A DNA stretch of 64,000 nucleotides from an uncultured bacterium (lineage in GTDB: Bacteria > Patescibacteriota > Saccharimonadia > Saccharimonadales > Saccharimonadaceae): positions 62,001 through 126,000 of the forward strand of contig CALHIM010000011.1 of the NCBI GenBank assembly GCA_938030735.1, written 5' to 3'. Made by a program: the position numbers and the translations under genes. Below, in pieces: positions 50,155-58,241 of the stretch. Each line of letters opens with the position of its first letter. Position 1 is the stretch's first letter. The notes under the pieces were generated by a model that had not been told where the DNA came from, ran no database searches, and was given only the letters and a program-made list of their open reading frames with translations.

Positions 50155-50251
50155 AACCCACCTTTATATTTAATTGACTTTACTTTTTATTAATTATATT
50201 GTATCATAGAATTAAAGCATAATCAAGATTATTTTTTTGAAAGGGTGGAAA

Positions 50252-51295
50252 ATGTTAGATAATTTTAATTTATTAGTTCAGCGCGACCCGCAAAATGCAC
50301 TTTTAGTTGCTAGCGAACAGTGGAAACAGGCGCTTTTTCAAGCTGAAGTTATTTCACCAGAAAATGATGGCCGTGAAATCAAAAATATTGTTATTACAGG
50401 AATGGGTGGCTCAGCTTTAGCTGGTTTAATTGTGAAAAAATGGCTCGAAAATGAAATAACTTTACCAATCGAAATTATTCGAAATTACAATTTACCAAAA
50501 AGTGTTTCGAAAAATACTTTAGTGATCGCAAGCTCGTATTCTGGAAATACAGAAGAGTCAATTTCAGCATTAAATCAAGCAATTGAAATTGGCGCACAAG
50601 TTGCCACAGTTTCTTCGCACGGAAAAATGGAAGAAATTGCTCGCAAAAATGAAATTGCTCATGTTAAATTGCCAACAGGCCTTCAACCTCGAATGGCAGT
50701 AATTTATAATTTTAGAGCTTTAACTAAAATTTTAGTAAATTTTGGAATTATTTCGAACGAAAAACACGAAGAAATTGAGCATTATGCCGATTTTTTGCGA
50801 AAAGAAAGCGAATCCTGGGCAGCAAGTGTTTCGAATGAACGGAATTATGCCAAGCAGTTAGCACTTTATTCGGCGGGGCGAAGTGCAGTTTTTTTGAGTT
50901 CAAGTGAATTTTCACCGCTAGCTTATAAATGGAAAATTTCTTGGAATGAAAATGCTAAGAATATTAGCTTCTTTAATGAATATCCGGAATTTAATCATAA
51001 TGAATTTATCGGTTGGAGCTCACACCCAGTTGAAAAACTTTTCGCAATATTTAATCTACGCAGTAATTTCGACCATCCACGCGTGCAAAAACGATTCGAG
51101 ATATCAGATAGGCTTTTAAGCGGAAAACGCCCAGCAGCACGAAATATTGAGCTAAAAGGTTCAACTTATCTTGAACAAGTTCTTTGGGGATCGATTCTAG
51201 CAGATTATGTCAGTATTTATCTTGCCATCTTAAACAACGTAGATCCAACACCTGTAGAATTAATTGAAAAGCTTAAAGTTGAATTATTAAAATAA
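50252..51295 (+). CDS. SIS-domain phosphoglucose/phosphomannose isomerase-like protein
   Basis: 347 residues from the ATG at 50,252 (AAAGGGTGG upstream). The first SIS domain shows IVITGMGGSALAG and VIASSYSGNTEESISAL; the C-terminal domain shows NEYPEFNHNEFIGW, diagnostic for bacterial bifunctional PGI/PMI enzymes. It interconverts fructose 6-phosphate with glucose or mannose 6-phosphate, and so could feed the glucose-6-phosphate dehydrogenase encoded at 10-11 kb. Confidence 0.9.
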   Translation: MLDNFNLLVQRDPQNALLVASEQWKQALFQAEVISPENDGREIKNIVITGMGGSALAGLIVKKWLENEITLPIEIIRNYNLPKSVSKNTLVIASSYSGNTEESISALNQAIEIGAQVATVSSHGKMEEIARKNEIAHVKLPTGLQPRMAVIYNFRALTKILVNFGIISNEKHEEIEHYADFLRKESESWAASVSNERNYAKQLALYSAGRSAVFLSSSEFSPLAYKWKISWNENAKNISFFNEYPEFNHNEFIGWSSHPVEKLFAIFNLRSNFDHPRVQKRFEISDRLLSGKRPAARNIELKGSTYLEQVLWGSILADYVSIYLAILNNVDPTPVELIEKLKVELLK

Positions 51296-51302
51296 TAATT
51301 TT

Positions 51303-51340
51303 AAAACCGCTATTAAATTTCGAAAATAGCGGTTTTTATT
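51303..51340 (+). terminator. Terminator after the isomerase gene
   Basis: 12-bp stem AAAACCGCTATT/AATAGCGGTTTT with a TTCGAA-bearing loop and TTATTTTAATTT. Confidence 0.85.
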
Positions 51341-51382
51341 TTAATTTATACGAAAAAAGCCCGCAAATGCGAGCTACTTTCG

Positions 51383-51472
51383 TGGCGGAGAAGGGGGGAT
51401 TCGAACCCCCGATACGGTTGCCCGCATACACGATTTCGAGTCGTGCGCCTTCAACCACTCGGCCACCTCTCC
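51383..51472 (-). tRNA. tRNA-Ser(CGA)
   Basis: Minus-strand type II tRNA beginning GGAGAGG, anticodon loop CTCGAAA (anticodon CGA), encoded CCA. It reads UCG, a codon favoured here by the frequent TTCGAA motif. Confidence 0.95.
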
Positions 51473-51513
51473 AATATTTACATTTTATCATATATCAGAG
51501 ATTAAATAAAGAT

Positions 51514-52971
51514 TTATTTTGCTGAATAATATGTATAACCAGATTGAAGATTTCCAAGTAACTTATCAACAGTTACAAATTGATAGCCTTGAGAACTTAA
51601 ATTCTGAAGAATACATGGAACTGCATCAACCGATGTTCGGTGAATATCATGCATTAAAATTATTGCACCAGGGCGTGCGTTCGAGATTGCTCTATTACAA
51701 ACAATATTCGAATTCCTATCTGCCCAGTCGCGAGTGTCAACAGACCATAAAATTGAACTCATTCCAAGATTAGAAACAACTCTTTGCACGGCCGCATTAG
51801 TTGCACCATATGGAGGCCTAAGTGTAGTAGGTTTTACTCCTGTAATTCCTTGTAGAATATTATTAGTTGAGGCTATTTCATTTTGAACTTGCGCAGGAGA
51901 TAGGCTTGGTAGAGAAGAATGAGACCAGGTATGGTTACCGATTTGGTGTCCATTATCAAAAACTCGCTTTACAATAGAAGGATATCTCTGAGAACTTGGG
52001 CCAATCATAAAGAAAGTTGCCTTCGCTTTATAACCTTGAAGATAAGAAAGGAGTTTATCGGTATATATACCCGGCCCATCATCAAAGGTTAAAGCAATAC
52101 ATTTTGAACAATCTTTATCAAGAAGCGGAGATTTAGAAGCTAATGGTGTTGCCTTTTGAACTTGTTTCGAATTTTGTATATCAGGAACTTCGAATATTTT
52201 TCTTGAAAAATCATTTTGCAAGAAATTAGAAATTTCTGAAATTTTAATTTGAAATTGAACCGAAGAAAAATTAGAAGGAATAATTTGACCTTTAGAGAAA
52301 GGGAAGTCAATAGTTTGTTTATCTAATATTATTATATTTTCGAAACTTTCAAAATCTAAATCATTCAAAATTTCGTTTGAAAATTCTTTTTTACTATTTT
52401 TTAAATAATCTCGAATTTTATTTTTAATAATTTCTAAAATACTAGATTTATCTTTTTCTTTATTATTTAAAAAATCACTAAATTTTATAATTTCTCCATT
52501 TTTAGCATTGAACGTCCAAAATAAATTTTGATCATTCGAATTCGCTCCATGAGTATCTTGTTTGATTGAAATTAAAATTGAAATAGCGTCATTGCTGTTA
52601 TAGTAAACTTGATAGCTAATTCTTTCAGTTGAAATATTTTCGAAAGTTGATTTTTTCGAATCATCTTTAAAAGTATCATCAATTTCTTGAATTTTATTAT
52701 TTATAAATTCATTGATTTTATTATTCTTCGTAACAGGGATTTCTAATATAGCATCTTCTTTTGAATTTTTTCTTTCAATAAATTTTGAGCTAATTCCATT
52801 ATATTTCGAATCTTTAAAATAATACTTTGTAATGTCTTGATTGTGTTTTTCTTCTACATTGTGGTTAATTTTATTAAGAAATATAACTCCACTCAATAAA
52901 AGTAATAAAATGATAATTGAAATATATATAATCTTATTATTTTTTATTCTTTTTGGTATTTTCTTAATCAT
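51514..52971 (-). CDS. Membrane-anchored polysaccharide (peptidoglycan) deacetylase, PdaC-like
   Basis: 485 residues. N-terminal membrane anchor (about 13-32), a DUF3298-like middle (DTHGANSNDQNLFWTF, NGEIIKFSDFL), then a NodB domain from about 285: TFDDGP, GNHTWSHSSL, RPPYGA, VDTRDW and LMHDIH, all five catalytic motifs. It removes acetyl groups from wall glycans outside the cell. The architecture matches PdaC of Bacillus. A TATAAT six bases before the ATG suggests a leaderless mRNA. Confidence 0.9.
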   Translation of the reverse strand: MIKKIPKRIKNNKIIYISIIILLLLLSGVIFLNKINHNVEEKHNQDITKYYFKDSKYNGISSKFIERKNSKEDAILEIPVTKNNKINEFINNKIQEIDDTFKDDSKKSTFENISTERISYQVYYNSNDAISILISIKQDTHGANSNDQNLFWTFNAKNGEIIKFSDFLNNKEKDKSSILEIIKNKIRDYLKNSKKEFSNEILNDLDFESFENIIILDKQTIDFPFSKGQIIPSNFSSVQFQIKISEISNFLQNDFSRKIFEVPDIQNSKQVQKATPLASKSPLLDKDCSKCIALTFDDGPGIYTDKLLSYLQGYKAKATFFMIGPSSQRYPSIVKRVFDNGHQIGNHTWSHSSLPSLSPAQVQNEIASTNNILQGITGVKPTTLRPPYGATNAAVQRVVSNLGMSSILWSVDTRDWADRNSNIVCNRAISNARPGAIILMHDIHRTSVDAVPCILQNLSSQGYQFVTVDKLLGNLQSGYTYYSAK

Positions 52972-52998
52972 AAAACAATTATATCACCAAAATAGAAA

Positions 52999-53025
52999 AA
53001 ACACCAGATTGCTCTGATGCTTTTT
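52999..53025 (-). terminator. Terminator of tRNA-Arg
   Basis: On the minus strand GCATCAGA/TCTGGTGT (two G-U pairs) followed by TTTTTTC, just after the tRNA end. Confidence 0.8.
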
Positions 53026-53028
53026 CTA

Positions 53029-53105
53029 TGGTACACCTGGCAAGATTCGAACTTACGACCTTTGGCTCCGCAAGCCAACGCTCTATCCAGCTGAGCTACA
53101 GGTGC
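53029..53105 (-). tRNA. tRNA-Arg(GCG)
   Basis: Minus-strand tRNA beginning GCACCTG, anticodon loop TTGCGGA (anticodon GCG), normal variable loop, encoded CCA. Confidence 0.92.
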
Positions 53106-53194
53106 ATATGCTACTTTTCAGTAGCTAACTTTTGAAGTTCTTCCACACTAAGCAGACATTTAAATTTTAGCACATTTTTTAAAATATTGCAAGA

Positions 53195-53872
53195 TTAAAG
53201 ATTTATTTTTCGAATAATTTTATCGATTAAATCAAGTTTAACTTCTTCCATTGGTAGGCGAGCGCCAATAATATCTGTGATTTTTTCACCATTTTCCTTT
53301 GGGAAATAAATAATTGTGCTGGGCGAAAAGCGTTTTTTAGGCAAAAGAATAATAGCGTAGGTATTCGTTTCTTTTCGAATACCAAAAGCTCGAAATTCAC
53401 CATAGGAATGAAAAGTTTCACCCATATAAACTCCATGCGTCGAAAGACTATAAGATATGATTTGAGTGTGGTTTGATTTTCGAAGAGTTAAAATTCCAAT
53501 GGCTGACACTATAATTAAAGCAAGAAAAGTCCAAGATTGATTCAAAATTGCAAAAAGACAAAATGCTAAAATAATAATTGAAAATATAACATACCAAGAT
53601 TTATTTTTATCACCAATGATTAAGTCTTGAGCTTGCCAATTGACAATTTCTCGTTCTTCAGCAATATTTTCAGTGGGTGATTGATTATTTTCAACTTCAC
53701 GAACTTGTGTATATTCTTCTGGATCGAAAGGTTTAACCTCTTCAAAAACCGGCTCGGTAAATTCTTTAGGGTTTTCAGCCATAAAACTACCCGCCTCAGG
53801 TGTTCGAAATTGTGATTCAGGCAAACCCGTTACGCGAGGAACGCCATTTCGGTTTTCATTGTCGAAATTCAT
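53195..53872 (-). CDS. Two-helix membrane protein with a PH-like C-terminal domain
   Basis: 225 residues: a polar acidic N-terminal 90 residues, two membrane helices (about 94-112 and 117-133) and a beta-rich soluble C terminus (ISYSLSTHGVYMGE, ILLPKKRFSPSTII). Function unknown. An extended -10 (TGGTATAAT) lies nine bases before the ATG, so the leader is very short. Confidence 0.65.
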   Translation of the reverse strand: MNFDNENRNGVPRVTGLPESQFRTPEAGSFMAENPKEFTEPVFEEVKPFDPEEYTQVREVENNQSPTENIAEEREIVNWQAQDLIIGDKNKSWYVIFSIIILAFCLFAILNQSWTFLALIIVSAIGILTLRKSNHTQIISYSLSTHGVYMGETFHSYGEFRAFGIRKETNTYAIILLPKKRFSPSTIIYFPKENGEKITDIIGARLPMEEVKLDLIDKIIRKINL

Positions 53873-53961
53873 AATATTTTAATTATACCATAAGCTATTT
53901 AAAAATTCAAAAAATCTCTATTAAAATAGAAAATCCTGCCGTTAAGCAGAATTACCTATTT

Positions 53962-54051
53962 TGGCGGAGAAGGAGGGATTCGAACCCTCGATACGTTTTA
54001 CCGCATGCCGGTTTTCAAGACCGGTGCCTTCAACCACTCGGCCACCTCTCC
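53962..54051 (-). tRNA. tRNA-Ser(UGA)
   Basis: Minus-strand type II tRNA beginning GGAGAGG, anticodon loop CTTGAAA (anticodon UGA), encoded CCA. Fourth serine tRNA of the window. Confidence 0.95.
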
Positions 54052-54092
54052 AGATATTTTCCATTATATCACATTTTTTTTGAATTCTCAAG

Positions 54093-54746
54093 TTATTTTT
54101 CTTGCTGAAGTAAATAAAACGCCCAAACCTCTTTAGCACCACTTTGGCGAAGAATTTTTGCAATAGAATCTAAAGTTGCGCCAGTCGTACGAATATCATC
54201 AAAAATTACATAAATTTTATCTTTCGAAAGCTTTTCTCCCATAAACTCATAACTATTTTTTGCCTGAACTTGTCGCGTTTTAAAATTTTTGCCGCGTTGA
54301 GTAGTTTTTGATATTCTTTTAATTAATGTTAATTTTTCAATTTTTAGATTCTTTGCAAGCTGGCGAACCAAAAGTTCAGTATGATCTAAACCACGTTCAC
54401 GAATATGGTTCGAAAGTGTTGGAACCGGAATTAAAACCAATTTTTCACGATTATTAATGAATTCACTATTCGAAAGCAGAAATTCAGATAAAAGTTTCGC
54501 GAGATAATAAGCATTCTGCCTCTTGCTTTGAAATTTAAATTCATCAACTATTTTTTGAAGCTCTCCAGACCTTTTCGAAAGGTAAAATTCTTTCGAAATC
54601 ACACTATTCGAACAAGAAAGGGAATTGCCAAAATTACACCTTGATTTAAGGCATTTTTCACAAATAGGGTCGCCCAATTTTTGGCAAAAATAGCAATTAT
54701 CTGGCGCAAAAGAGTTCAAAATTATTTCGTATATGCTTTTCTTCAT
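54093..54746 (-). CDS. comF: ComF-family phosphoribosyltransferase-like protein
   Basis: 217 residues. N-terminal zinc-binding CYFC and CEKC pairs, HIRERGLDHTELLVRQLAK in the middle and the PRPP-site motif VIFDDIRTTGAT near residue 180. ComF/ComFC is needed for natural transformation in several bacteria and acts on imported single-stranded DNA. Its presence suggests, but does not prove, competence. Confidence 0.9.
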   Translation of the reverse strand: MKKSIYEIILNSFAPDNCYFCQKLGDPICEKCLKSRCNFGNSLSCSNSVISKEFYLSKRSGELQKIVDEFKFQSKRQNAYYLAKLLSEFLLSNSEFINNREKLVLIPVPTLSNHIRERGLDHTELLVRQLAKNLKIEKLTLIKRISKTTQRGKNFKTRQVQAKNSYEFMGEKLSKDKIYVIFDDIRTTGATLDSIAKILRQSGAKEVWAFYLLQQEK

Positions 54747-54837
54747 AAAAAATTGTTTCTACCTCTTGATTATATAATAAAAGTGCGGTATAATAAAGTA
54801 AATTAATCTTATTTAGGAAATTTAATGCGGAGGAAAA

Positions 54838-55305
54838 ATGGCTAGAAGGCAAAATGATGATAGCTTTTTGAATGATGAATTGGAAGCTGCTTTCAATTTT
54901 GGTGATGATTTGATGGAGACTTCAGAGAATGAAGCTTTCGGCGGATCTGAACAAATTGAAATTGCGGAAGAAGAAAATGAACTTCCTGGTCAATTAGCTG
55001 TTGATGTTTATGAAACAGAAGATAAGCTTTTTGTTAAAGCACGAACTGCGGGTGTGAATAAAAATGACTTGGATGTTTCACTTTCAGATGGAACTTTAAC
55101 GATTAGCGGAAGTCTAAATCCTGGTGATCAAGAGGGAATTATCGCTCACCATGCACAAGAATGCTACTGGGGAGAATTTAGCCGAACACTAACTCTTCCA
55201 GTTCCAATCAAAGAAGATGAAGTTGAAGCAATGTTGAAAGATGGAATTTTAACAATCAGCTTCACAAAAGTTAAAACTCAAGCAACACGAATTAAGGTTC
55301 TGTAG
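54838..55305 (+). CDS. Hsp20-family small heat shock protein
   Basis: 155 residues: a variable acidic N terminus, then an alpha-crystallin domain from about residue 53 (LAVDVYETEDKLFVKARTAGV, WGEFSRTLTLPVPI, MLKDGILTISF). It holds unfolded proteins. RBS GCGGAGGAAAA; extended -10 CGGTATAAT about 45 bases upstream. Confidence 0.9.
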   Translation: MARRQNDDSFLNDELEAAFNFGDDLMETSENEAFGGSEQIEIAEEENELPGQLAVDVYETEDKLFVKARTAGVNKNDLDVSLSDGTLTISGSLNPGDQEGIIAHHAQECYWGEFSRTLTLPVPIKEDEVEAMLKDGILTISFTKVKTQATRIKVL

Positions 55306-55310
55306 AAAAA

Positions 55311-55346
55311 ATAAAATTCTCGAAGTGTAAAACTTCGGGATTTTTA
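55311..55346 (+). terminator. Terminator after the Hsp20 gene
   Basis: AAAATTCTCGAAGT pairs with ACTTCGGGATTTTT and is followed by ATTATATT. Confidence 0.8.
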
Positions 55347-55388
55347 TTATATTAGTTTATTTTTTAAAATTTACAAATTTTCGAACAA

Positions 55389-55420
55389 ATAAAAAGACCT
55401 CTGCAAAATGAAGTCTTTTT
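55389..55420. terminator. Terminator of the pilin operon end
   Basis: AAAAAGAC/GTCTTTTT stem with a 14-nt loop between the Hsp20 gene and the last minus-strand pilin gene; A/T runs on both sides. Confidence 0.65.
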
Positions 55421-55435
55421 ATTTATTATTTTTTA

Positions 55436-55852
55436 TTATTCTTTATTAGTAATTGAGCTAATAACGAAGTTAACAATTGCGTAAGCAAGGATTGCAATTA
55501 CAAGACCAATAATAGCATACATAATTGTATTTTTAGCGTTTTGAACGGCACCAGCATCACCACTTGAAAGCACATAGCGAATACCACCATAGATAAGCAT
55601 AATCACGCTAAGAATACCAATTACAAAGAGCATAATATTGATTGCAGTTGTGAAAATTGGAGAGTCGCCATCAAACAAGCTTGTTGGACCACCATTTTCT
55701 TCTTGAACACCTTTAGCACAGCTATCAGCCGACTTCAAACCGCCAGTAACTTTACAATCAGCAGCGTAAGCTGGAATTGTTGCAAATGTAGCAGCACCAA
55801 CAGCGAATATTGTTGCGGCGGTCAATAGAGCCATTTTTACAATATTTTTCAT
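55436..55852 (-). CDS. VirB2/TrbC-type pilin-like protein 6
   Basis: 138 residues: signal peptide (cleavage near AYAADC), a Cys pair in the short exported part, then two membrane helices around LIYGGIRYVLSSGDAGAV and NAKNTIMYAIIGLVIAILAY. Last of six tandem copies. The core is nearly the same as in the solitary protein at 4.5 kb. Confidence 0.78.
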   Translation of the reverse strand: MKNIVKMALLTAATIFAVGAATFATIPAYAADCKVTGGLKSADSCAKGVQEENGGPTSLFDGDSPIFTTAINIMLFVIGILSVIMLIYGGIRYVLSSGDAGAVQNAKNTIMYAIIGLVIAILAYAIVNFVISSITNKE

Positions 55853-55977
55853 TTTAAATTACATTTCCTTTCTTAAATTATATATACTTAAATTATATCA
55901 AATTTTTACTATTTTGCAAGTATTTTATTATTATCCATCATTCTCAACTTAACAAATTTAATTCTGAAGTTTTATTA

Positions 55978-56367
55978 TTATCGATTACCACCCGCAACAG
56001 TATTAATAACAAAGTTCACAATTGCATATGCAAGGATTGCGATAATTAAACCTATAATAGAGTAGACGATTGTATTTTTTGCACTAGTAAGGGCAGCACT
56101 ATTTCCAGCCGAAAGAACATATCGAATTCCGCCCCAAATAATCATAATAACCGCCATAACACCAATGATAAAGAACATTATATTTACAACATCTTTAGCA
56201 ATATCACCAGCTGAACGAGTATCTTGTTGACCAGTTGAATCTGCACCTTGTTTTATTAAATCTGCTGCACTATTTGCATAAGCTTGTTTTTCGAAAAATC
56301 CAGCATTGAAGGCAAAAGAGCCAGTCACCGCAAGAATTAATCCAAAAGCTATTAAAATTTTCTTCAT
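55978..56367 (-). CDS. VirB2/TrbC-type pilin-like protein 5
   Basis: 129 residues with a signal peptide (AYANS), then two helices around IIWGGIRYVLSAGNSAALT. RBS AAGGAGAATAAA. Same architecture as its neighbours with different exported region. Confidence 0.78.
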   Translation of the reverse strand: MKKILIAFGLILAVTGSFAFNAGFFEKQAYANSAADLIKQGADSTGQQDTRSAGDIAKDVVNIMFFIIGVMAVIMIIWGGIRYVLSAGNSAALTSAKNTIVYSIIGLIIAILAYAIVNFVINTVAGGNR

Positions 56368-56387
56368 TTTATTCTCCTTATATTGTT

Positions 56388-56939
56388 TTAATTATTATTT
56401 GAGCTATTCGAACCGCTTGAACTTTGTCCTGAACTATTTTCACCATTTTGGTTTTTACTTTGTGATCCAGTATTAGTTGAGCCACTTGAATTATTAGATT
56501 CACTAGAATTGCCCGAGCTTCCAGATGATCCTCCACCGCCAACTCCTTTTCCGCTTGAAGCGTTAATAACGAAATTAACAATTGCGTAAGAGAGAATTGC
56601 AACCACTAAACCAATAATAGCATAAATTATCATTGTTTTGGCTCGAGTAATTGCTGATGGATTTCCAGCTGCTGTTATAAATGTTATTCCCGCGTAAATA
56701 ATAACAATAACCGCCGCTATACCAACAACCCACAGGAGAATGGAGATTATATTTTTAGCAATATTTGTAGCATTTTTTGAATCACCAGAACAAACTGCAG
56801 TCTTTCCAGAAACAACATGTTTACAAGCGTTAAATGTTCCTCCACTACCATTAGTCCCATTAGTTTCACCTTCCGCAAAAGCGATAGGTGATAGAATTAT
56901 TGAAAATAAAATACTACTTATTAAAATTATTTTTTTCAT
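56388..56939 (-). CDS. VirB2/TrbC-type pilin-like protein 4 with a long Ser/Gly/Asn tail
   Basis: 183 residues: signal peptide, short exported part with two Cys, two helices (VIIYAGITFITAAGNPSAIT core), and a C-terminal low-complexity tail of about 50 Ser/Gly/Asn residues absent from its neighbours. ATG overlaps the upstream stop (TAATG). The tail would project from the membrane and may be a surface-exposed or assembly domain. Confidence 0.75.
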   Translation of the reverse strand: MKKIILISSILFSIILSPIAFAEGETNGTNGSGGTFNACKHVVSGKTAVCSGDSKNATNIAKNIISILLWVVGIAAVIVIIYAGITFITAAGNPSAITRAKTMIIYAIIGLVVAILSYAIVNFVINASSGKGVGGGGSSGSSGNSSESNNSSGSTNTGSQSKNQNGENSSGQSSSGSNSSNNN

Positions 56940-57259
56940 TATATTGACCCCGTTAGTAATCCGCCAAGAATTAAGTTAACAATTAGTGCGGCCGATATGA
57001 TTACCACAATACCTACACAAGCGTAAATTAGTGCAGATTTCGCTTTCGAAATTGTTCCTGGATTTCCAGCTGCCGTTATAAATGTTAATCCCGCTACGAT
57101 AATTATAATCACACAAATAATTCCAGCCCAGATAAAAGCAGTATTGAAAGCATTCTGCATCGAAGCATCGCTAGCTTTGTTTTTATTCGAAGTATCAATC
57201 CCGTTTAATACTTTTGATTTATCAAAGGATGCTTCTGCTAAAAATCTATATTCTTTCAT
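56939..57259 (-). CDS. VirB2/TrbC-type pilin-like protein 3, without signal peptide
   Basis: 106 residues, starting MKEYRFLAEASFDKS with no hydrophobic leader; two membrane helices with core GLTFITAAGNPGTISKAKS. Start and stop overlap both neighbours (TAATG), so the operon is translationally coupled. Confidence 0.7.
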   Translation of the reverse strand: MKEYRFLAEASFDKSKVLNGIDTSNKNKASDASMQNAFNTAFIWAGIICVIIIIVAGLTFITAAGNPGTISKAKSALIYACVGIVVIISAALIVNLILGGLLTGSI

Positions 57260-57687
57260 TATCCTAAAATCCCTAATATAAATGTTACTATTGTTGAAGC
57301 AAGAACCGCAATCACTAGTCCGATTATCGCATTAGTTAGTGATTTTTTAGCACCCGCAAGTTTTCCTGGGTCACCAACGGCAATCATATATTGATAACCT
57401 GCATAAATAATGAATCCTATTGCGGCGACACCAGCAATTCGAAAAGCCATATCAATAACATTCGCAACCACTGTCCATACAAACTGTTCTAAAGTAACTT
57501 CGCCCTTTCCAGCCGGCCCAATATTTTTAATTTGACATCCGCCTTCGCCAGATTTAGTCAATCCACGATACCAAGCGGGAAGACCGAAAAAAGTTTGATT
57601 ATCGTTACAACCAGCCGCATAAGCATTATTCGAAAAATATAAAACTGGCATAAAAGTTATAAAAATCGCTAGAATAATCTTTTTCAT
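57259..57687 (-). CDS. VirB2/TrbC-type pilin-like protein 2
   Basis: 142 residues from the ATG at 57,687 with GGAGGAATTTTATA upstream. Signal peptide (NNAYAAGC), an exported part with two Cys, then two helices (FIIYAGYQYMIAVGDPGKLA). Confidence 0.75.
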   Translation of the reverse strand: MKKIILAIFITFMPVLYFSNNAYAAGCNDNQTFFGLPAWYRGLTKSGEGGCQIKNIGPAGKGEVTLEQFVWTVVANVIDMAFRIAGVAAIGFIIYAGYQYMIAVGDPGKLAGAKKSLTNAIIGLVIAVLASTIVTFILGILG

Positions 57688-58136
57688 TATAAAATTCCTC
57701 CTGGAATAATCCACTCTAAGAACGCCCACATTAAAATATAAGCTATAATACCGATAATTGTATTCATAATCATTGTTTTAGCTTTCGAAACTTGTGCAGC
57801 ATTATCGCGAGCGGTAATATACAAAACGCCAGCAAAGACAATCGAGCCAACTGCTGCAATTCCAACGCCAGTAGTTACTACAACTAAAACCATATTTAAA
57901 ATATCTTCAATTTTCCAGTCTGAAGGGAGAATTGCAGTTTTTGCTTCAGCGGGAGATCCACCACTTTTACCGTTATTACCATTTGGCGTGGTTAGATTTC
58001 CATTACCATCCTCCACAAGCTCTTCAGCAAAAGCATAGCTAGAGCCATAATTCGAAATAATAATACTCTGAAAAGCCGCGAAAAAGCTTGTCAAAATCAG
58101 CCCAACTATTATTATATTTTTTATTTTGTTTACCAT
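57687..58136 (-). CDS. VirB2/TrbC-type pilin-like protein 1
   Basis: 149 residues, first of the minus-strand pilin operon. N-terminal membrane/signal helix, polar Gly/Asn-rich exported part, then two helices (VFAGVLYITARDNAAQVSKA core). A TATAAT lies only four bases before the ATG, so the transcript is leaderless or initiates at the start codon. Confidence 0.7.
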   Translation of the reverse strand: MVNKIKNIIIVGLILTSFFAAFQSIIISNYGSSYAFAEELVEDGNGNLTTPNGNNGKSGGSPAEAKTAILPSDWKIEDILNMVLVVVTTGVGIAAVGSIVFAGVLYITARDNAAQVSKAKTMIMNTIIGIIAYILMWAFLEWIIPGGIL

Positions 58137-58204
58137 GATAATTATACTTTAAACCATTTTTAGGGAAAAAGCAAGTGTTTTATTCTAAAAACTTAATTTT
58201 AAGG

Positions 58205-58233
58205 TTGACAAAAGGGTTAAATTATGATAAAAT
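58205..58233 (+). promoter_or_regulatory. Promoter of the secretion-system gene cluster, leaderless
   Basis: TTGACA (58,205-58,210), 17 bases, TAAAAT (58,228-58,233), eight bases before the ATG at 58,242. Divergent from the pilin operon. Confidence 0.7.
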
Positions 58234-58241
58234 CAGGTCAT

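Noticed and set aside
51519..51773. An 84-codon plus-strand frame opposite the deacetylase gene
   Set aside because: It is antisense to the conserved NodB domain and lacks a ribosome binding site.
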